From: Lujinxingia litoralis
Lineage (GTDB): Bacteria > Myxococcota_A > Bradymonadia > Bradymonadales > Bradymonadaceae
DNA: 64,000 nt
Assembly (NCBI RefSeq): GCF_003260125.1
Contig: NZ_QHKO01000001.1
Coordinates: 372,001 to 436,000 of the forward strand
Direction of reading: 5' to 3'
Numbering within the stretch: position 1 is the stretch's first letter; every line of letters begins with the position of its first letter. The notes beneath the pieces were generated by a model. It ran no database searches. It was not told the DNA's origin and was given only the letters and a program-made list of their open reading frames with translations. Made by a program: the position numbers and the translations under genes. Shown one piece after another: positions 47,375 through 56,601 of the stretch.

Positions 47375-47403
47375 TTGCCAGAAAAGGGGCTGCGCGATAC
47401 ATT
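47375..47403 (+). promoter_or_regulatory. Predicted promoter of the GYF/TPR operon
   Basis: TTGCCA (47375-47380), 17 bases, then TACATT (47398-47403), 5/6 and 4/6. A leader of about 160 bases precedes the ATG at 47569. Confidence 0.55.
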
Positions 47404-47568
47404 GGCGCCAGACTCTCTGGTCGCCACACTATTGCGCAGCAACGCGTTCTCCGCAGGCTTCGGCCCTCCCCCCGGGCGGCGCCCTCTCACAGATGCCACC
47501 GAGCTGTGCGCCCATCGAGCCGGCGATCTCACACCGACGCCTCTTCGAGGCCGAATCCCCGACAAGCG

Positions 47569-50500
47569 ATGGAACGCTACTACGTCAAACGCCCCTCCGG
47601 TAAGGTCTTCGGCCCCTTCGACCAGAACGCCATCCGGCTGATGCTCCGAGGCAACAAACTCGGCGCCGACGCCCAGGTCTCCACCGATAAAGAGACCTGG
47701 ACCCCGATCTCAAACGTGGCGGCATTTGCCGAAGATGCCGGTGGAAACACCACCCGGGCAGGCTTTGCGGGCCAGGATCTGCCCGTCTCCGCCAGCGCCC
47801 CGGCGCTTCCCGCGCCCCGATCGGCCCCCGATCTCCCCCGGCCGAAGCTCGGCGACCTGCCCAAACCCAAACTCGCCGACCTCCCCCGGGCCAAAGCCGA
47901 TGTGCCCGCGCTTCCCCGGCCAAAGCTCAGCGACCTGCCCCGCCCCGCGGGCAGCAATCTGCCACGCTCTGCCGCCAGCGATTTGCCCACCGCCGCGGGC
48001 AACGACCTGCCCACCGCTGTCCTTAAAAACCTGCCCACCGCCGCGGGCGTCAATCTGCCGGCGAGCCCTGAAGACGACGACCTCTTTGCAGCCCCGATTC
48101 AGGATGACGACGACCTCTTTGCAGCCCCCCTCAGCGCCGCGCAAGACGACCTCTTTGCGGCACCTGCAACCGTTGAGGCCGAGGACGACCTCTTTGCCTC
48201 TCCGGCCGGCATGGCCGACCCCGCCGACAATCTCTTCGCTGCTCCCCTGGGCGCGGAGCCCAGTGACGATCTCTTCGCAGCTCCCCTGGGCGCGGAGCCC
48301 AGTGACGACCTCTTCGCTGCACCGGTCGGCGCGGAGCCCAGTGACGACCTCTTCGCCGCTCCCGTAGGCCAAGATGCGGCTGACGACCTCTTCGCCGCTC
48401 CCGTAGGCCAAGATGCCGCCGAGGACCTCTTCGCCGCCCCGGCCGGCATGGCCGAAGACAGCGATGATCTCTTCGCTGCTCCCGCGGGCGATGATCCCTT
48501 TGCCGCTCCCGTCGGTTTCGACGACGATCCCTTCGCCGCCCCCGCCCCCGCCCCCGCGGGCGATGATCCCTTTGCCGCTCCCGCCCCGGATCCCTTCGCT
48601 GACGGCGCCGGCGACGACCTCTTCGCCGCCCCGGTCATGGACGACGAAGACCTCTTCGCCGACGCTCCGGCCGACGAAGACGATTTTCTGGGCGGCGACC
48701 AGGGCTTCTCCTTCCTGGATGAAGAACCCGAAGAGGACGAGTGGGGTCAACAACTTCAGGGCAATGATGCCTTTGGCAGCGACGACCTCGGGGTCAACGA
48801 AGCCGACTGGGGCGATGACTTGATGGGCGGCCCGGCTCCGCCTTCGGTGCAACCGCCCCCTGCCCAGCCCCGGGCTCCCGCCTCGCCTCGCTCCGCGGCT
48901 CCCGCCCCCCAGGGGCACGACCCGTTCCGACCGGCATCTTCCGGCATCCGAGAGCAGGCGCCCGCCGCCACCAAAGGCGTGGCTGAGACCGTCGACGCCG
49001 ACAAAAAACGCGGCTCCATGGCGGCCATCGGCATCCCGGTGCTCGCCGTCCTGGTGCTGGGGGCCGCCGGGTTTGGCATCTACACATCGTTCTTCGCGAC
49101 CGAAGAAGTCGTCCAGCAGCAACGCGCTCCGGTGGCCCCCACCCCGACGACGCTGCTCCCCGATCAGGTGGCCATCGATAACTACGCCACCTACTTGCAG
49201 CTCTTTGACCAGGCCAAAAAAGGCAGCCTCGATACCGAGAGCAAAGCCCTTTTGCTGATGGGCCAGTCCTTCTTTTTGACGCGCTACGACGACGCGCTGG
49301 CGGCCAGCGCCGAAACCCTGGCCGGCGAACTGGCAGCCCAGGGCGAGGTGCCCCTGGTCAGCGCCGCACTCGCCGCCAATGAAGCCCGTCTGGCGCAGGC
49401 CGATGCGGCCGCCGCCCTGGCAGCCGCGGCCATCGCCGACGCCGAGACCGCCTACTGGGGCCACCTCGGCGCCGGAGTGGCCCACGCACTGGCCGCGCTC
49501 GATGGCCAACACGAGCCCCCGGCCGACGCCCTCGATGATGAGAGTACGGCAGAGGCTCCGGCCACCGCCGGCGAAGACGCGCCCGATGGTGAGGCCCCCG
49601 CCGCCGATGAGCCCGGGGAGGCCGAAGCCGCCGAGGCCCCCGAATCCCCCGCGGTGTACGCATCGCTGGCCGAACACGCCTTCCGCCACCTCAAAGCCGC
49701 CAGCGACGCCAACCCGGACACGGCCACCCCGCACTACTGGCGAGGACGTCTCCTTGCCAAACAAGGCGATTCAGACGCCGCGATCGAGGCCCTGGAGTTC
49801 GGAAGCAACGCCGATCCCGGCCACGTGGCCACCCGTCTGCTGGCCGGTCACCTCTACTACGAGGATGGCGACCTCAACGACGCCACCGAGCACCTTGAGA
49901 AGATCATCAATGAGCTGAGCAGCGCCGCCTCCACCGCCGAGCGCGGCGAGGCGCATCACCTCATGGGCATGGTCTACATGGCCCGCCAGCAGAGCGAAGA
50001 GTCCATCAAGATGTTCACCGAGGCTCTCAACCTCGACAGCTCTCGCGTCGACAGCCTGCGGGCGCTGGCCGAGCAGTACGAGCAGGCCGAGCGCTATCAG
50101 GAAGCCCTCAACTTCTTCACCACCAACAAGAATCTCGGCCAGCAGGACCCCGACGTCATGCTCGGCATCGTCCGCTCCCATATGGGACTTGAGCAGTGGA
50201 ACGAGGCCATCCTCAAACTCGAAGATGGCGAGAAAGAGTTTCCCGAAGATGCCCGATTCCCCTTCTATCTGGGCCGACTCAATATGCAGCGCGGCACCTT
50301 CTACGAAGCTCGCCGGGCTTTTGAGCGCGCCGTCGAAATCGATCCCAGCCTGCTGACCGCGCAGGCCGCCCTGGCCCAGCTCGCCTGGCGTATCGACAGC
50401 GATGTGGCCCGCGGCGAAGAGCATGTGCGCGCGATCATCGAGCGCCCCGAAGGCATCGACGCGGCCATCGCCTCGCAGGTCGCCGACTACTACCGCCTCT

Positions 50501-51552
50501 CCGAACGTCGTGCGCTCGCGCGTCAGTGGAACGAAGAAGCTCTGAAGCTCGACCCCAACTTCTGGAACGCTCGCCTCAATCTCTCGCGCCTGCTGCTCGA
50601 AGATGGCGAAAGCGACAAGGCCCTGACCCTCCTGGAGCGCGCCCGCTCTGAGGGCATCCAGGATATTCGGCTCTCCGCCTACCTGGCCGATGCCTACCGG
50701 CAGGCCGGTCAGTTCGACCGCGCCGTCGACGAGATCAACAAGGTCATCGAGCAAGAGCCCTCCAACGAGGAGTACATCTTTATCCGCGGACGCATCTACT
50801 TCGACCGCGGCAACTACGAGACCGCCCGCGAAGACTTCAACAAAGCCTACGAGCTCAATCCGCGCTACCACGACGCCTACTTCTTTGTGGGACGCACCGC
50901 CCTGGCCGAAGAAGACTTCAACACCGCCAAGCGCATCTTCGGACACGTGCTCGACTATCAGCCCAACCATGGCGAGTATCACTACTACATGGGCCGCACC
51001 TTTGAGACCGAGGGCAGCGATGCTCAGGCCCTGGCCCAGTACCAGCGCGCCACGACGGTCGATCCGGCCTACGGCGTCAAAAATCCCGAAATTTATGTGC
51101 GCCGCGGCCTGATGCTCGCTCGTACTGGCTCGACGCGGGCGGGCAAGAGTGACATCCTGCGCGCTCTGGAGCTGCGCCCGGACATGCTCCAGGCTCAGCT
51201 GGCCATGGGAGAAGCCAACTTCCGTGAACAAAACTACCCGGGCGCCATTGAGCACTATACCCGGGCGTTGCAAAACTCCCCGGAGAACCCCGACGCCCAG
51301 TACCAACTCGGCATGGCGCTGATCTACGAAGGGCAACGCGAACGCGGGGCTCGCCATCTCCAGCTGGCCATCCGTCACGGCTACGATAACCCCGAAATCT
51401 ACCGCCGTCTGGGCTACCTCTACCGCGAGCTCAATCAGCGCGCCTCGGCGCTCGAGTCTTTCAAAACTTACCTGCGCGAAACCGCCGACAGCTCCGTGCC
51501 CGACGCCACGCGCCGCGAGATGTTGCAACAAATTAAAGAGCTGGGAGGCTGA
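47569..51552 (+). CDS. GYF-like / DLFAAP-repeat / TM / TPR protein
   Basis: A 1327-residue membrane protein. In order it has: a GYF-like domain (about 1-52; YYVKRPSGKVFGPF and TWTPISNV); a Leu-Pro rich region with DLPRPKL-type units; about 15 copies of (D/E)(D/N)(L/P)FA(A/S)P (about 169-365); more acidic linker with a DEEPEEDEWGQQL tail; one TM helix (about 484-503); and a large TPR region (about 700-1320). The GYF-TM-TPR plan matches the zinc-ribbon proteins at 757-3896. It likely works as a scaffold, with repeats docking one partner many times. I chose ATG 47569 since the domain starts there; the frame is open upstream to 47506. Confidence 0.87.
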   Translation: MERYYVKRPSGKVFGPFDQNAIRLMLRGNKLGADAQVSTDKETWTPISNVAAFAEDAGGNTTRAGFAGQDLPVSASAPALPAPRSAPDLPRPKLGDLPKPKLADLPRAKADVPALPRPKLSDLPRPAGSNLPRSAASDLPTAAGNDLPTAVLKNLPTAAGVNLPASPEDDDLFAAPIQDDDDLFAAPLSAAQDDLFAAPATVEAEDDLFASPAGMADPADNLFAAPLGAEPSDDLFAAPLGAEPSDDLFAAPVGAEPSDDLFAAPVGQDAADDLFAAPVGQDAAEDLFAAPAGMAEDSDDLFAAPAGDDPFAAPVGFDDDPFAAPAPAPAGDDPFAAPAPDPFADGAGDDLFAAPVMDDEDLFADAPADEDDFLGGDQGFSFLDEEPEEDEWGQQLQGNDAFGSDDLGVNEADWGDDLMGGPAPPSVQPPPAQPRAPASPRSAAPAPQGHDPFRPASSGIREQAPAATKGVAETVDADKKRGSMAAIGIPVLAVLVLGAAGFGIYTSFFATEEVVQQQRAPVAPTPTTLLPDQVAIDNYATYLQLFDQAKKGSLDTESKALLLMGQSFFLTRYDDALAASAETLAGELAAQGEVPLVSAALAANEARLAQADAAAALAAAAIADAETAYWGHLGAGVAHALAALDGQHEPPADALDDESTAEAPATAGEDAPDGEAPAADEPGEAEAAEAPESPAVYASLAEHAFRHLKAASDANPDTATPHYWRGRLLAKQGDSDAAIEALEFGSNADPGHVATRLLAGHLYYEDGDLNDATEHLEKIINELSSAASTAERGEAHHLMGMVYMARQQSEESIKMFTEALNLDSSRVDSLRALAEQYEQAERYQEALNFFTTNKNLGQQDPDVMLGIVRSHMGLEQWNEAILKLEDGEKEFPEDARFPFYLGRLNMQRGTFYEARRAFERAVEIDPSLLTAQAALAQLAWRIDSDVARGEEHVRAIIERPEGIDAAIASQVADYYRLSERRALARQWNEEALKLDPNFWNARLNLSRLLLEDGESDKALTLLERARSEGIQDIRLSAYLADAYRQAGQFDRAVDEINKVIEQEPSNEEYIFIRGRIYFDRGNYETAREDFNKAYELNPRYHDAYFFVGRTALAEEDFNTAKRIFGHVLDYQPNHGEYHYYMGRTFETEGSDAQALAQYQRATTVDPAYGVKNPEIYVRRGLMLARTGSTRAGKSDILRALELRPDMLQAQLAMGEANFREQNYPGAIEHYTRALQNSPENPDAQYQLGMALIYEGQRERGARHLQLAIRHGYDNPEIYRRLGYLYRELNQRASALESFKTYLRETADSSVPDATRREMLQQIKELGG
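48073..48668. repeat. Coding tandem repeats for the DLFAAP motif
   Basis: Degenerate repeats of GACGACCTCTTTGCAGC-like sequence with spacing from 21 to 48 bases encode about 15 copies of the motif. Some neighbouring copies (about 48243-48420) are almost identical, showing recent expansion. Confidence 0.85.
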
Positions 51553-51634
51553 CGCGTTCCCACTCGCCAAGCCCCCCTATCCGTGCCCCACGCCGCGCTC
51601 CTGCGGGTCTCTCTGACGCAGTCGAACATCTCCT

Positions 51635-53983
51635 ATGGAGAACCTCCTCATTATCAGCGCCGACGCCTCTCTCTTCGAGAGGCTTGAAGGCGCGCTCGCC
51701 ACACACGCCAGCGTGGCCCGGGCCAGCTCCTGGGACGCCGCACGCCAGCAGTTGATGAAGTACCCGGCCCGGGTTGTTGTGGTGGGCCCCGATCTTGCGC
51801 AACCCTCCCAGAGCGCCCAGTTTGTGGCCCTGGACAGCGTGCTCAGCAAAGACGGCACTCCGGCTTTTTTGCTGGCCGAGCGCCTCACACCGGCCCTGGT
51901 GCAGGTCGGAGAGGCCTTCGCCAGCATCGCCGACGTCCTGGCGCTGCCGCGCAACCCCGATGACTGGCGAGCCCTGCTGGAGATGCTTCTTAAAGCCCTT
52001 CAAGCGCAGCCGCCTTCCCAGGCAAACCAGGACTCCCCCTTCGGAGCGTCGTCCCCTCAGCTCTCGGTGCGCCTGCCGAAGTTGGCCCGGGGCACACTCA
52101 GCTCGCTCTCGTTTTCGCGCCTGCTCTACAGCATCTCCATGCACCGGGAGTCTGGCGTTCTCACCCTGCAATCCGGCCATATCAACCGGGTCTTCGGCTT
52201 CAAAGGCGGCCACTTCCTGGAGCCGATGCCGGGCGCCGCGCTGGCAGATAGCGCCGCACTCACCGGCGTCTTCGCCTGGCCCGATGGCGAGTTCACCTTT
52301 CATCAGAACACCAACCTGCAGGGCACGCGCACCTCGCTGGTCCCGCTGATGGTTCAGGGCGTCAACACGCACCTGCCCCAGCGCGAGATCATGAACCGTC
52401 TGATGCCCATGATGGCATCCTACCCGGTGCTGACCCAGTTCTGGGAGAAGCGTCGCGCCTCCCTGCGCTGGGGGGTGCTGGCGAAGTTGATGGGAGGATG
52501 CGACGGGCAACGCTCCCTCGAAAGGCTCCTCAGCCTGATGGGCAGCGATGTCACCGAGGGCTTTCGTGCGGCGCTCTTTGCCAAAGAGATCGATCTGTGG
52601 GTCTTTCGCCGCGAGCCCTGCGCGCGGGCGGTGACCATCCACTACGACCACCTCGCCACCGGCTCCACCCCGGCCACCACCTCACCAGCGTCGAATCGCC
52701 CGGCACGCACCTCCTCGTCGGCGAACTCCAGGCAGGTGCAGCCGGCGGCATTTCAGGCCCCAGCGGGCCTGCGACCGGCCACCGGGCGTACCCAGAGTCT
52801 GGATGTCCAGCTGCGCGAGAAGCTCCAGAGCCTGGAGCAGATGAGCTCTCATGAGATCTTCGGCGTCTGGAAGGGCTGCGGACGCGAAGTGGTCAAAGAA
52901 CGCTTCTACATTCTGGTCAAAGAGCACCACCCCGATGTCTACGGTGGCAACGTCTCTGCTGAGATCAAAGACACCGCTCAGCGCATCTTCATCGGCGTGC
53001 GCAACGCCTACACCGAGTTGATGAAGGTCGAGCACGAACAGACCCTTCCCCCGCCCGGCGCCACCGCGTCCTCCCCGACGCCGCCCGCGCCGGGTCAGCC
53101 TGCCTTTACCCCGCGCAAGCGCCTGAGCACGCTTCACCCGGGCCAATTCCACAGCGGTGAACCCCAGGGCCTCGACGAAGAGTCCCAGGTGCGTTTTACC
53201 CCGCGCACGCAGACCCCGGGGCGAGTTCGACGCGACTCCACGCCGATCCGCATGAAGCGTACCCCGACCAATCATCACCCCGATCTCCAGAATCACGGCG
53301 CCCCCCCGGCCTCCGGGCACACCACGCCCTCCGGCCAGCCCCAGGGCTCACCGAGCAACGCCCAGGAGACGCGCCGCGACCGCACCGCCTCGCTCTCCGG
53401 GGCGCGACTTAAACGCACCACCTCGCTCTCGGGAGCCGGCCTGGGCCGGGAATCCTCCGATGTCGAGTGGCGTAAAGAGCAACTGGAGCGCCTGGGTAAA
53501 AGCCCCACGCGCACACGCCGGCCCACCCCGGCTCCGCTGAACAACGCCGGCATTCCCGGCCCGGCCGACCCGGCCCGAGACGCCTTCAATGCCGGCTACC
53601 CCCTCTTCAAACAGCTGGCCTTCCGCGACGCCCTTCCCCACCTGCAGCGCGCCCTCAAACTGGAGCCGCAGAACGGGCTCTACATGACCTTTGAGGCCTA
53701 CACCCGCTTCCAGCTCGACGCCCACCAGGCCGACGCCGCCCTGGCCCAGCTCGATAAAGCCATCTCCTCCGGGCACCGCCAGGCCATGCCCGATGCCCAC
53801 CTCTTCAGCGGCATCATCCTCAAAGCCCAGGGCAAAGAACGCCAGGCCTACGAGTGCTTCCAGAACGCCTACCGACTCAACCCGGCCAGCCTGGAAGCCG
53901 AGCGGGAGATCCGCCTCTACGAACGGCGCCACAGCGCCGACGAGGGCCAGCGGGGCTTCTTTAAAAACCTGTTTAAAAAATAG
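51635..53983 (+). CDS. PATAN/DUF4388-like, J-domain and TPR protein
   Basis: A 782-residue soluble protein. It has a receiver-like N-terminal fold (1-120) without the full acidic pocket; a DUF4388/PATAN-like domain (about 150-245; GTLSSLSFSRLLYSISMHRESGVL, shown by SRLLYSI and RESGVL); a J-domain-like segment (about 398-465) with the HPD tripeptide at 432-434 in KEHHPDVYGG; a long disordered Arg/Pro/Thr-rich region (about 470-660); and TPR-like helices near the C-terminus (about 670-770). J-domains stimulate Hsp70 ATPase, and an Hsp70 gene lies 148 bases downstream, so it is probably its co-chaperone. It is probably in the operon with the TPR gene upstream (gap 82 bases). Confidence 0.82.
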   Translation: MENLLIISADASLFERLEGALATHASVARASSWDAARQQLMKYPARVVVVGPDLAQPSQSAQFVALDSVLSKDGTPAFLLAERLTPALVQVGEAFASIADVLALPRNPDDWRALLEMLLKALQAQPPSQANQDSPFGASSPQLSVRLPKLARGTLSSLSFSRLLYSISMHRESGVLTLQSGHINRVFGFKGGHFLEPMPGAALADSAALTGVFAWPDGEFTFHQNTNLQGTRTSLVPLMVQGVNTHLPQREIMNRLMPMMASYPVLTQFWEKRRASLRWGVLAKLMGGCDGQRSLERLLSLMGSDVTEGFRAALFAKEIDLWVFRREPCARAVTIHYDHLATGSTPATTSPASNRPARTSSSANSRQVQPAAFQAPAGLRPATGRTQSLDVQLREKLQSLEQMSSHEIFGVWKGCGREVVKERFYILVKEHHPDVYGGNVSAEIKDTAQRIFIGVRNAYTELMKVEHEQTLPPPGATASSPTPPAPGQPAFTPRKRLSTLHPGQFHSGEPQGLDEESQVRFTPRTQTPGRVRRDSTPIRMKRTPTNHHPDLQNHGAPPASGHTTPSGQPQGSPSNAQETRRDRTASLSGARLKRTTSLSGAGLGRESSDVEWRKEQLERLGKSPTRTRRPTPAPLNNAGIPGPADPARDAFNAGYPLFKQLAFRDALPHLQRALKLEPQNGLYMTFEAYTRFQLDAHQADAALAQLDKAISSGHRQAMPDAHLFSGIILKAQGKERQAYECFQNAYRLNPASLEAEREIRLYERRHSADEGQRGFFKNLFKK

Positions 53984-54028
53984 CGCCGCCCGCATACGAT
54001 GCTATCGTTCCACGCGCGTTGATGTTGG

Positions 54029-54062
54029 GGTGCCTGCCGGCCCGAAAGGCCGGTTAGACACC
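54029..54062 (+). promoter_or_regulatory. Long imperfect hairpin upstream of the Hsp70 gene
   Basis: CCGGCC/GGCCGG (54037-54042 with 54048-54053), loop CGAAA, is extended by GGTG with CACC and CT with AG outside. It is in the 148-base gap before the Hsp70 start and lacks a T tract. It may be an mRNA element; it does not match CIRCE. Confidence 0.4.
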
Positions 54063-54131
54063 TCCTCCGGGGAGCTCACCGCACCCTCATCTTTTTGGGC
54101 TCGCTGAACCGTTTAGCCGGGATTGTCGTTC

Positions 54132-55691
54132 ATGGGAAAAATCATTGGCATCGACCTGGGCACCACCAACTCCTGTGTCGCGGTCATCGACGGCGGGGAG
54201 CCGCTGGTCTTGCCCAACAGCGAAGGCTCGCGCACCACGCCTTCGATGATCGGCTTTACCGAAGACAACGAACAGTTTGTCGGTCAGCAGGCCAAGCGCC
54301 AGGCGATTATCAATCCCGAGCGCACCGTCTACGATATCAAGCGCCTCATCGGTAACAAGCGCAACTCACAGGTCGTCCGCAGCTACGAGAAGACCCTCCC
54401 CTACACCATCGTCGAAAACACCAACGGCGATGCCTGGGTCGAGGTCAACTCCCAGAGCTACAGCCCGCAGGAGATCTCCTCGATGCTCCTGCGCAAAATG
54501 AAGCAGACCGCCGAAGACTACTTCGGAGAAGAGATCACCGAGGCGGTGATCACGGTCCCGGCCTACTTCAACGATGCCCAGCGCAGCGCTACCAAAGACG
54601 CCGGAAAGATCGCCGGACTCACCGTCCGCCGCATCATCAACGAACCCACCGCCGCCGCCCTGGCCTATGGCTTCGCCAAGAGCAACGACGCCAACCTGGT
54701 GGTCTTTGACCTGGGCGGGGGCACCTTCGATGTTTCGGTGGTCCAGCTGCGCGGTGGGGTCTTCGAAGTGGTCTCCACCAGCGGTGACAACCACCTGGGG
54801 GGCGAAGACTTCGACAAGGCCGTGCTCGAGTTCTTGATGCAGCGTTTCTACGACGAGACCGGCATCAATGTCAGCGAAGACAACATGGCCTTGCAGCGGC
54901 TTAAAGAAGCCGCCGAAAACGCCAAGTGCGAGCTCTCCACGCTGAGCGAAACCAACATCAACCTGCCCTTCCTAGCCGTCGATGAATCCGGCCCCCGGCA
55001 CCTCTCGCTGAGCCTGTCGCGCTCGCAACTCAATGACCTCTGCTACGACCTGGTCGAGCGTCTGGAAGGCCCCTGCGTCACCGCCCTTGAAGACGGCGGC
55101 ATCGATCGCCACGCCATCGATGACATCCTCCTCGTCGGCGGCATGACGCGCATGCCCCTGGTCCAGGAAAAGGTCGAAGAGATCTTTGGCAAGAAGCCCA
55201 ACAAGAGCGTCAACCCCGACGAAGTCGTCGCCACCGGCGCCGCCATCCAGTCGGGCATCCTGGGCGGGGAGGTGCGCGAGGTCATCCTCCTGGACATCAC
55301 CCCCTTTAGCCTGGGCATCCGCGTGACCGGCGATCGCTTCAGCCCGATCATCGAAAAGAACACCCCGATTCCCACCATGGAGACCAAGGTCTTCACCACC
55401 ACCGAGGTCAACCAGGACATGGTCACCGTGACCGTGCTCCAGGGCGAAGACCCGGTGGCCAGCCGGAACAAGCTGCTGGGGATGTTCAACCTCACCGGAA
55501 TCAACCCCGCCCCGGCCGGAAGTCCGCGCATTGAGGTGACCTTCGAGATTGATACTGACGGCATCGTCAACGTCTCGGCCCGTGACCTGCGCACCGATGT
55601 CCGCCAGTCCATCACCGTCGAGGGCCACTCCGGTCTCTCCGACGAGGAGCTTCAGCGCGCCATTTTGCGCAGCAAAGCCCACCAGCGCTGA
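54132..55691 (+). CDS. DnaK-type Hsp70 chaperone lacking the C-terminal lid
   Basis: A 519-residue Hsp70, shorter than normal DnaK (about 610-640). The ATPase domain (about 1-370) has [35 protein letters not shown] and VGGMTRMP. The linker region reads [13 protein letters not shown], and the beta substrate-binding domain (about 385-500) is present ([11 protein letters not shown]). It ends soon after with [17 protein letters not shown], so the helical lid and the acidic C-terminal tail are missing. The sequence is dnaK-like but this is probably a paralogue, not the housekeeping DnaK. The J-domain protein is directly upstream. I chose ATG 54132; a TTG three codons earlier is in frame. Confidence 0.92.
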   Translation: MGKIIGIDLGTTNSCVAVIDGGEPLVLPNSEGSRTTPSMIGFTEDNEQFVGQQAKRQAIINPERTVYDIKRLIGNKRNSQVVRSYEKTLPYTIVENTNGDAWVEVNSQSYSPQEISSMLLRKMKQTAEDYFGEEITEAVITVPAYFNDAQRSATKDAGKIAGLTVRRIINEPTAAALAYGFAKSNDANLVVFDLGGGTFDVSVVQLRGGVFEVVSTSGDNHLGGEDFDKAVLEFLMQRFYDETGINVSEDNMALQRLKEAAENAKCELSTLSETNINLPFLAVDESGPRHLSLSLSRSQLNDLCYDLVERLEGPCVTALEDGGIDRHAIDDILLVGGMTRMPLVQEKVEEIFGKKPNKSVNPDEVVATGAAIQSGILGGEVREVILLDITPFSLGIRVTGDRFSPIIEKNTPIPTMETKVFTTTEVNQDMVTVTVLQGEDPVASRNKLLGMFNLTGINPAPAGSPRIEVTFEIDTDGIVNVSARDLRTDVRQSITVEGHSGLSDEELQRAILRSKAHQR

Positions 55692-55728
55692 GCGCCCCCC
55701 CGGCCTCTCCTCCTGCTGACGCCAGCTC

Positions 55729-56598
55729 TTAGGCGCCGACCGGCGCCGGGCTGGCGTCGCGCATTTCTTGATAGAGCTGCATCCGCCAGTCGACCCCCAG
55801 AATCTCCCCGGGCTTCATCGCTTCCCAGATGTTCTCCCCCTGGAGGGGCTCGCTGGAGACGATGAAGTGATTGACAAAGCCCGAACGCGAGCGCGCCTCG
55901 CAGCAGGGCGCGTAGCTCGGGCAGATCTCGCGATCGGGGCAGGCCGTCTTATGCGTGCTGTAGAAAAGCTCCTTGCCCCCCTGGTGGGCCACCATCACGT
56001 GCCCGTTGGTAACGAGCAGGCTCAGATAAAACTCCTGCTCTTTAGCCCGGGTGTAGCAGTCTAGGCCGGTGACCTCCTGAATCGCTTCGACCGTCTCGCG
56101 CAGCGCCGCGCTTAACTCTGCCAGCGGGGCCCCTTTGCGGTGCACATCGAAGCGCTGGGCCATCTTCGAGAGCAAGAGATAAAAGATCACCTCACTGTCG
56201 GTATCCCCCAGAATGAAGCGTCGAAACACCGGGGAGACGCGCGCAATCACCGCCTCGCGATACCTGGCAAAGTCGGGGATCTGCCCGTTATGCGCCAGCA
56301 CCCAGCTGCCGTACTGAAAAGGGTGCGAGTTGAGAATCGAGAGATTGCCCACTGTGGCCTTGCGCAGATGCGCCACCACGGTCTCGGAGGCCACCACGCC
56401 GCTGACCCGCTGAAAAAGACTGTCGGAGACCGCCGAGTTCACGCTTTTCACCACATGCGGCACGCCCGCCACGTAGTAGGCCACCCCCCAGCCATCGGGG
56501 TGGCGCTCACTCTGGCGCATCAGCGCATTATCTGCGCTGATCAGGCTGCGGTGGACCTGGCTTGTGATCACCGAACGAAAGCCAAAGAGCCGGCACAT
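55729..56598 (-). CDS. Class II glutamine amidotransferase (YafJ-like)
   Basis: A 289-residue enzyme of the Ntn-hydrolase class II amidotransferases. The nucleophile Cys2 follows the initiator Met (MCRLFGF), and RHPDGWGVAYY, VVAHLRKAT, LAHNGQIPDF and LGDTDSEVIFY are all present, as in YafJ and EgtC-like proteins. No synthase domain is attached, so it would release ammonia or act on a gamma-glutamyl substrate. A Cys-rich segment (CPDREICPSYAPCCEA) near residue 225 is unusual and could bind metal. It is followed closely (3 bases) by the upstream start of the dacB gene end, on the same strand. Confidence 0.9.
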   Translation of the reverse strand: MCRLFGFRSVITSQVHRSLISADNALMRQSERHPDGWGVAYYVAGVPHVVKSVNSAVSDSLFQRVSGVVASETVVAHLRKATVGNLSILNSHPFQYGSWVLAHNGQIPDFARYREAVIARVSPVFRRFILGDTDSEVIFYLLLSKMAQRFDVHRKGAPLAELSAALRETVEAIQEVTGLDCYTRAKEQEFYLSLLVTNGHVMVAHQGGKELFYSTHKTACPDREICPSYAPCCEARSRSGFVNHFIVSSEPLQGENIWEAMKPGEILGVDWRMQLYQEMRDASPAPVGA

Positions 56599-56601
56599 AG
56601 C

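Noticed and set aside
48073..48668. CRISPR-like repeat array
   Set aside because: Spacing is irregular, in-frame and coding; no cas genes are nearby.
47710..49764. Minus-strand ORF with many GSGEEV-like repeats
   Set aside because: The repeats are the antisense of the DLFAAP repeats, so they do not indicate a separate gene.
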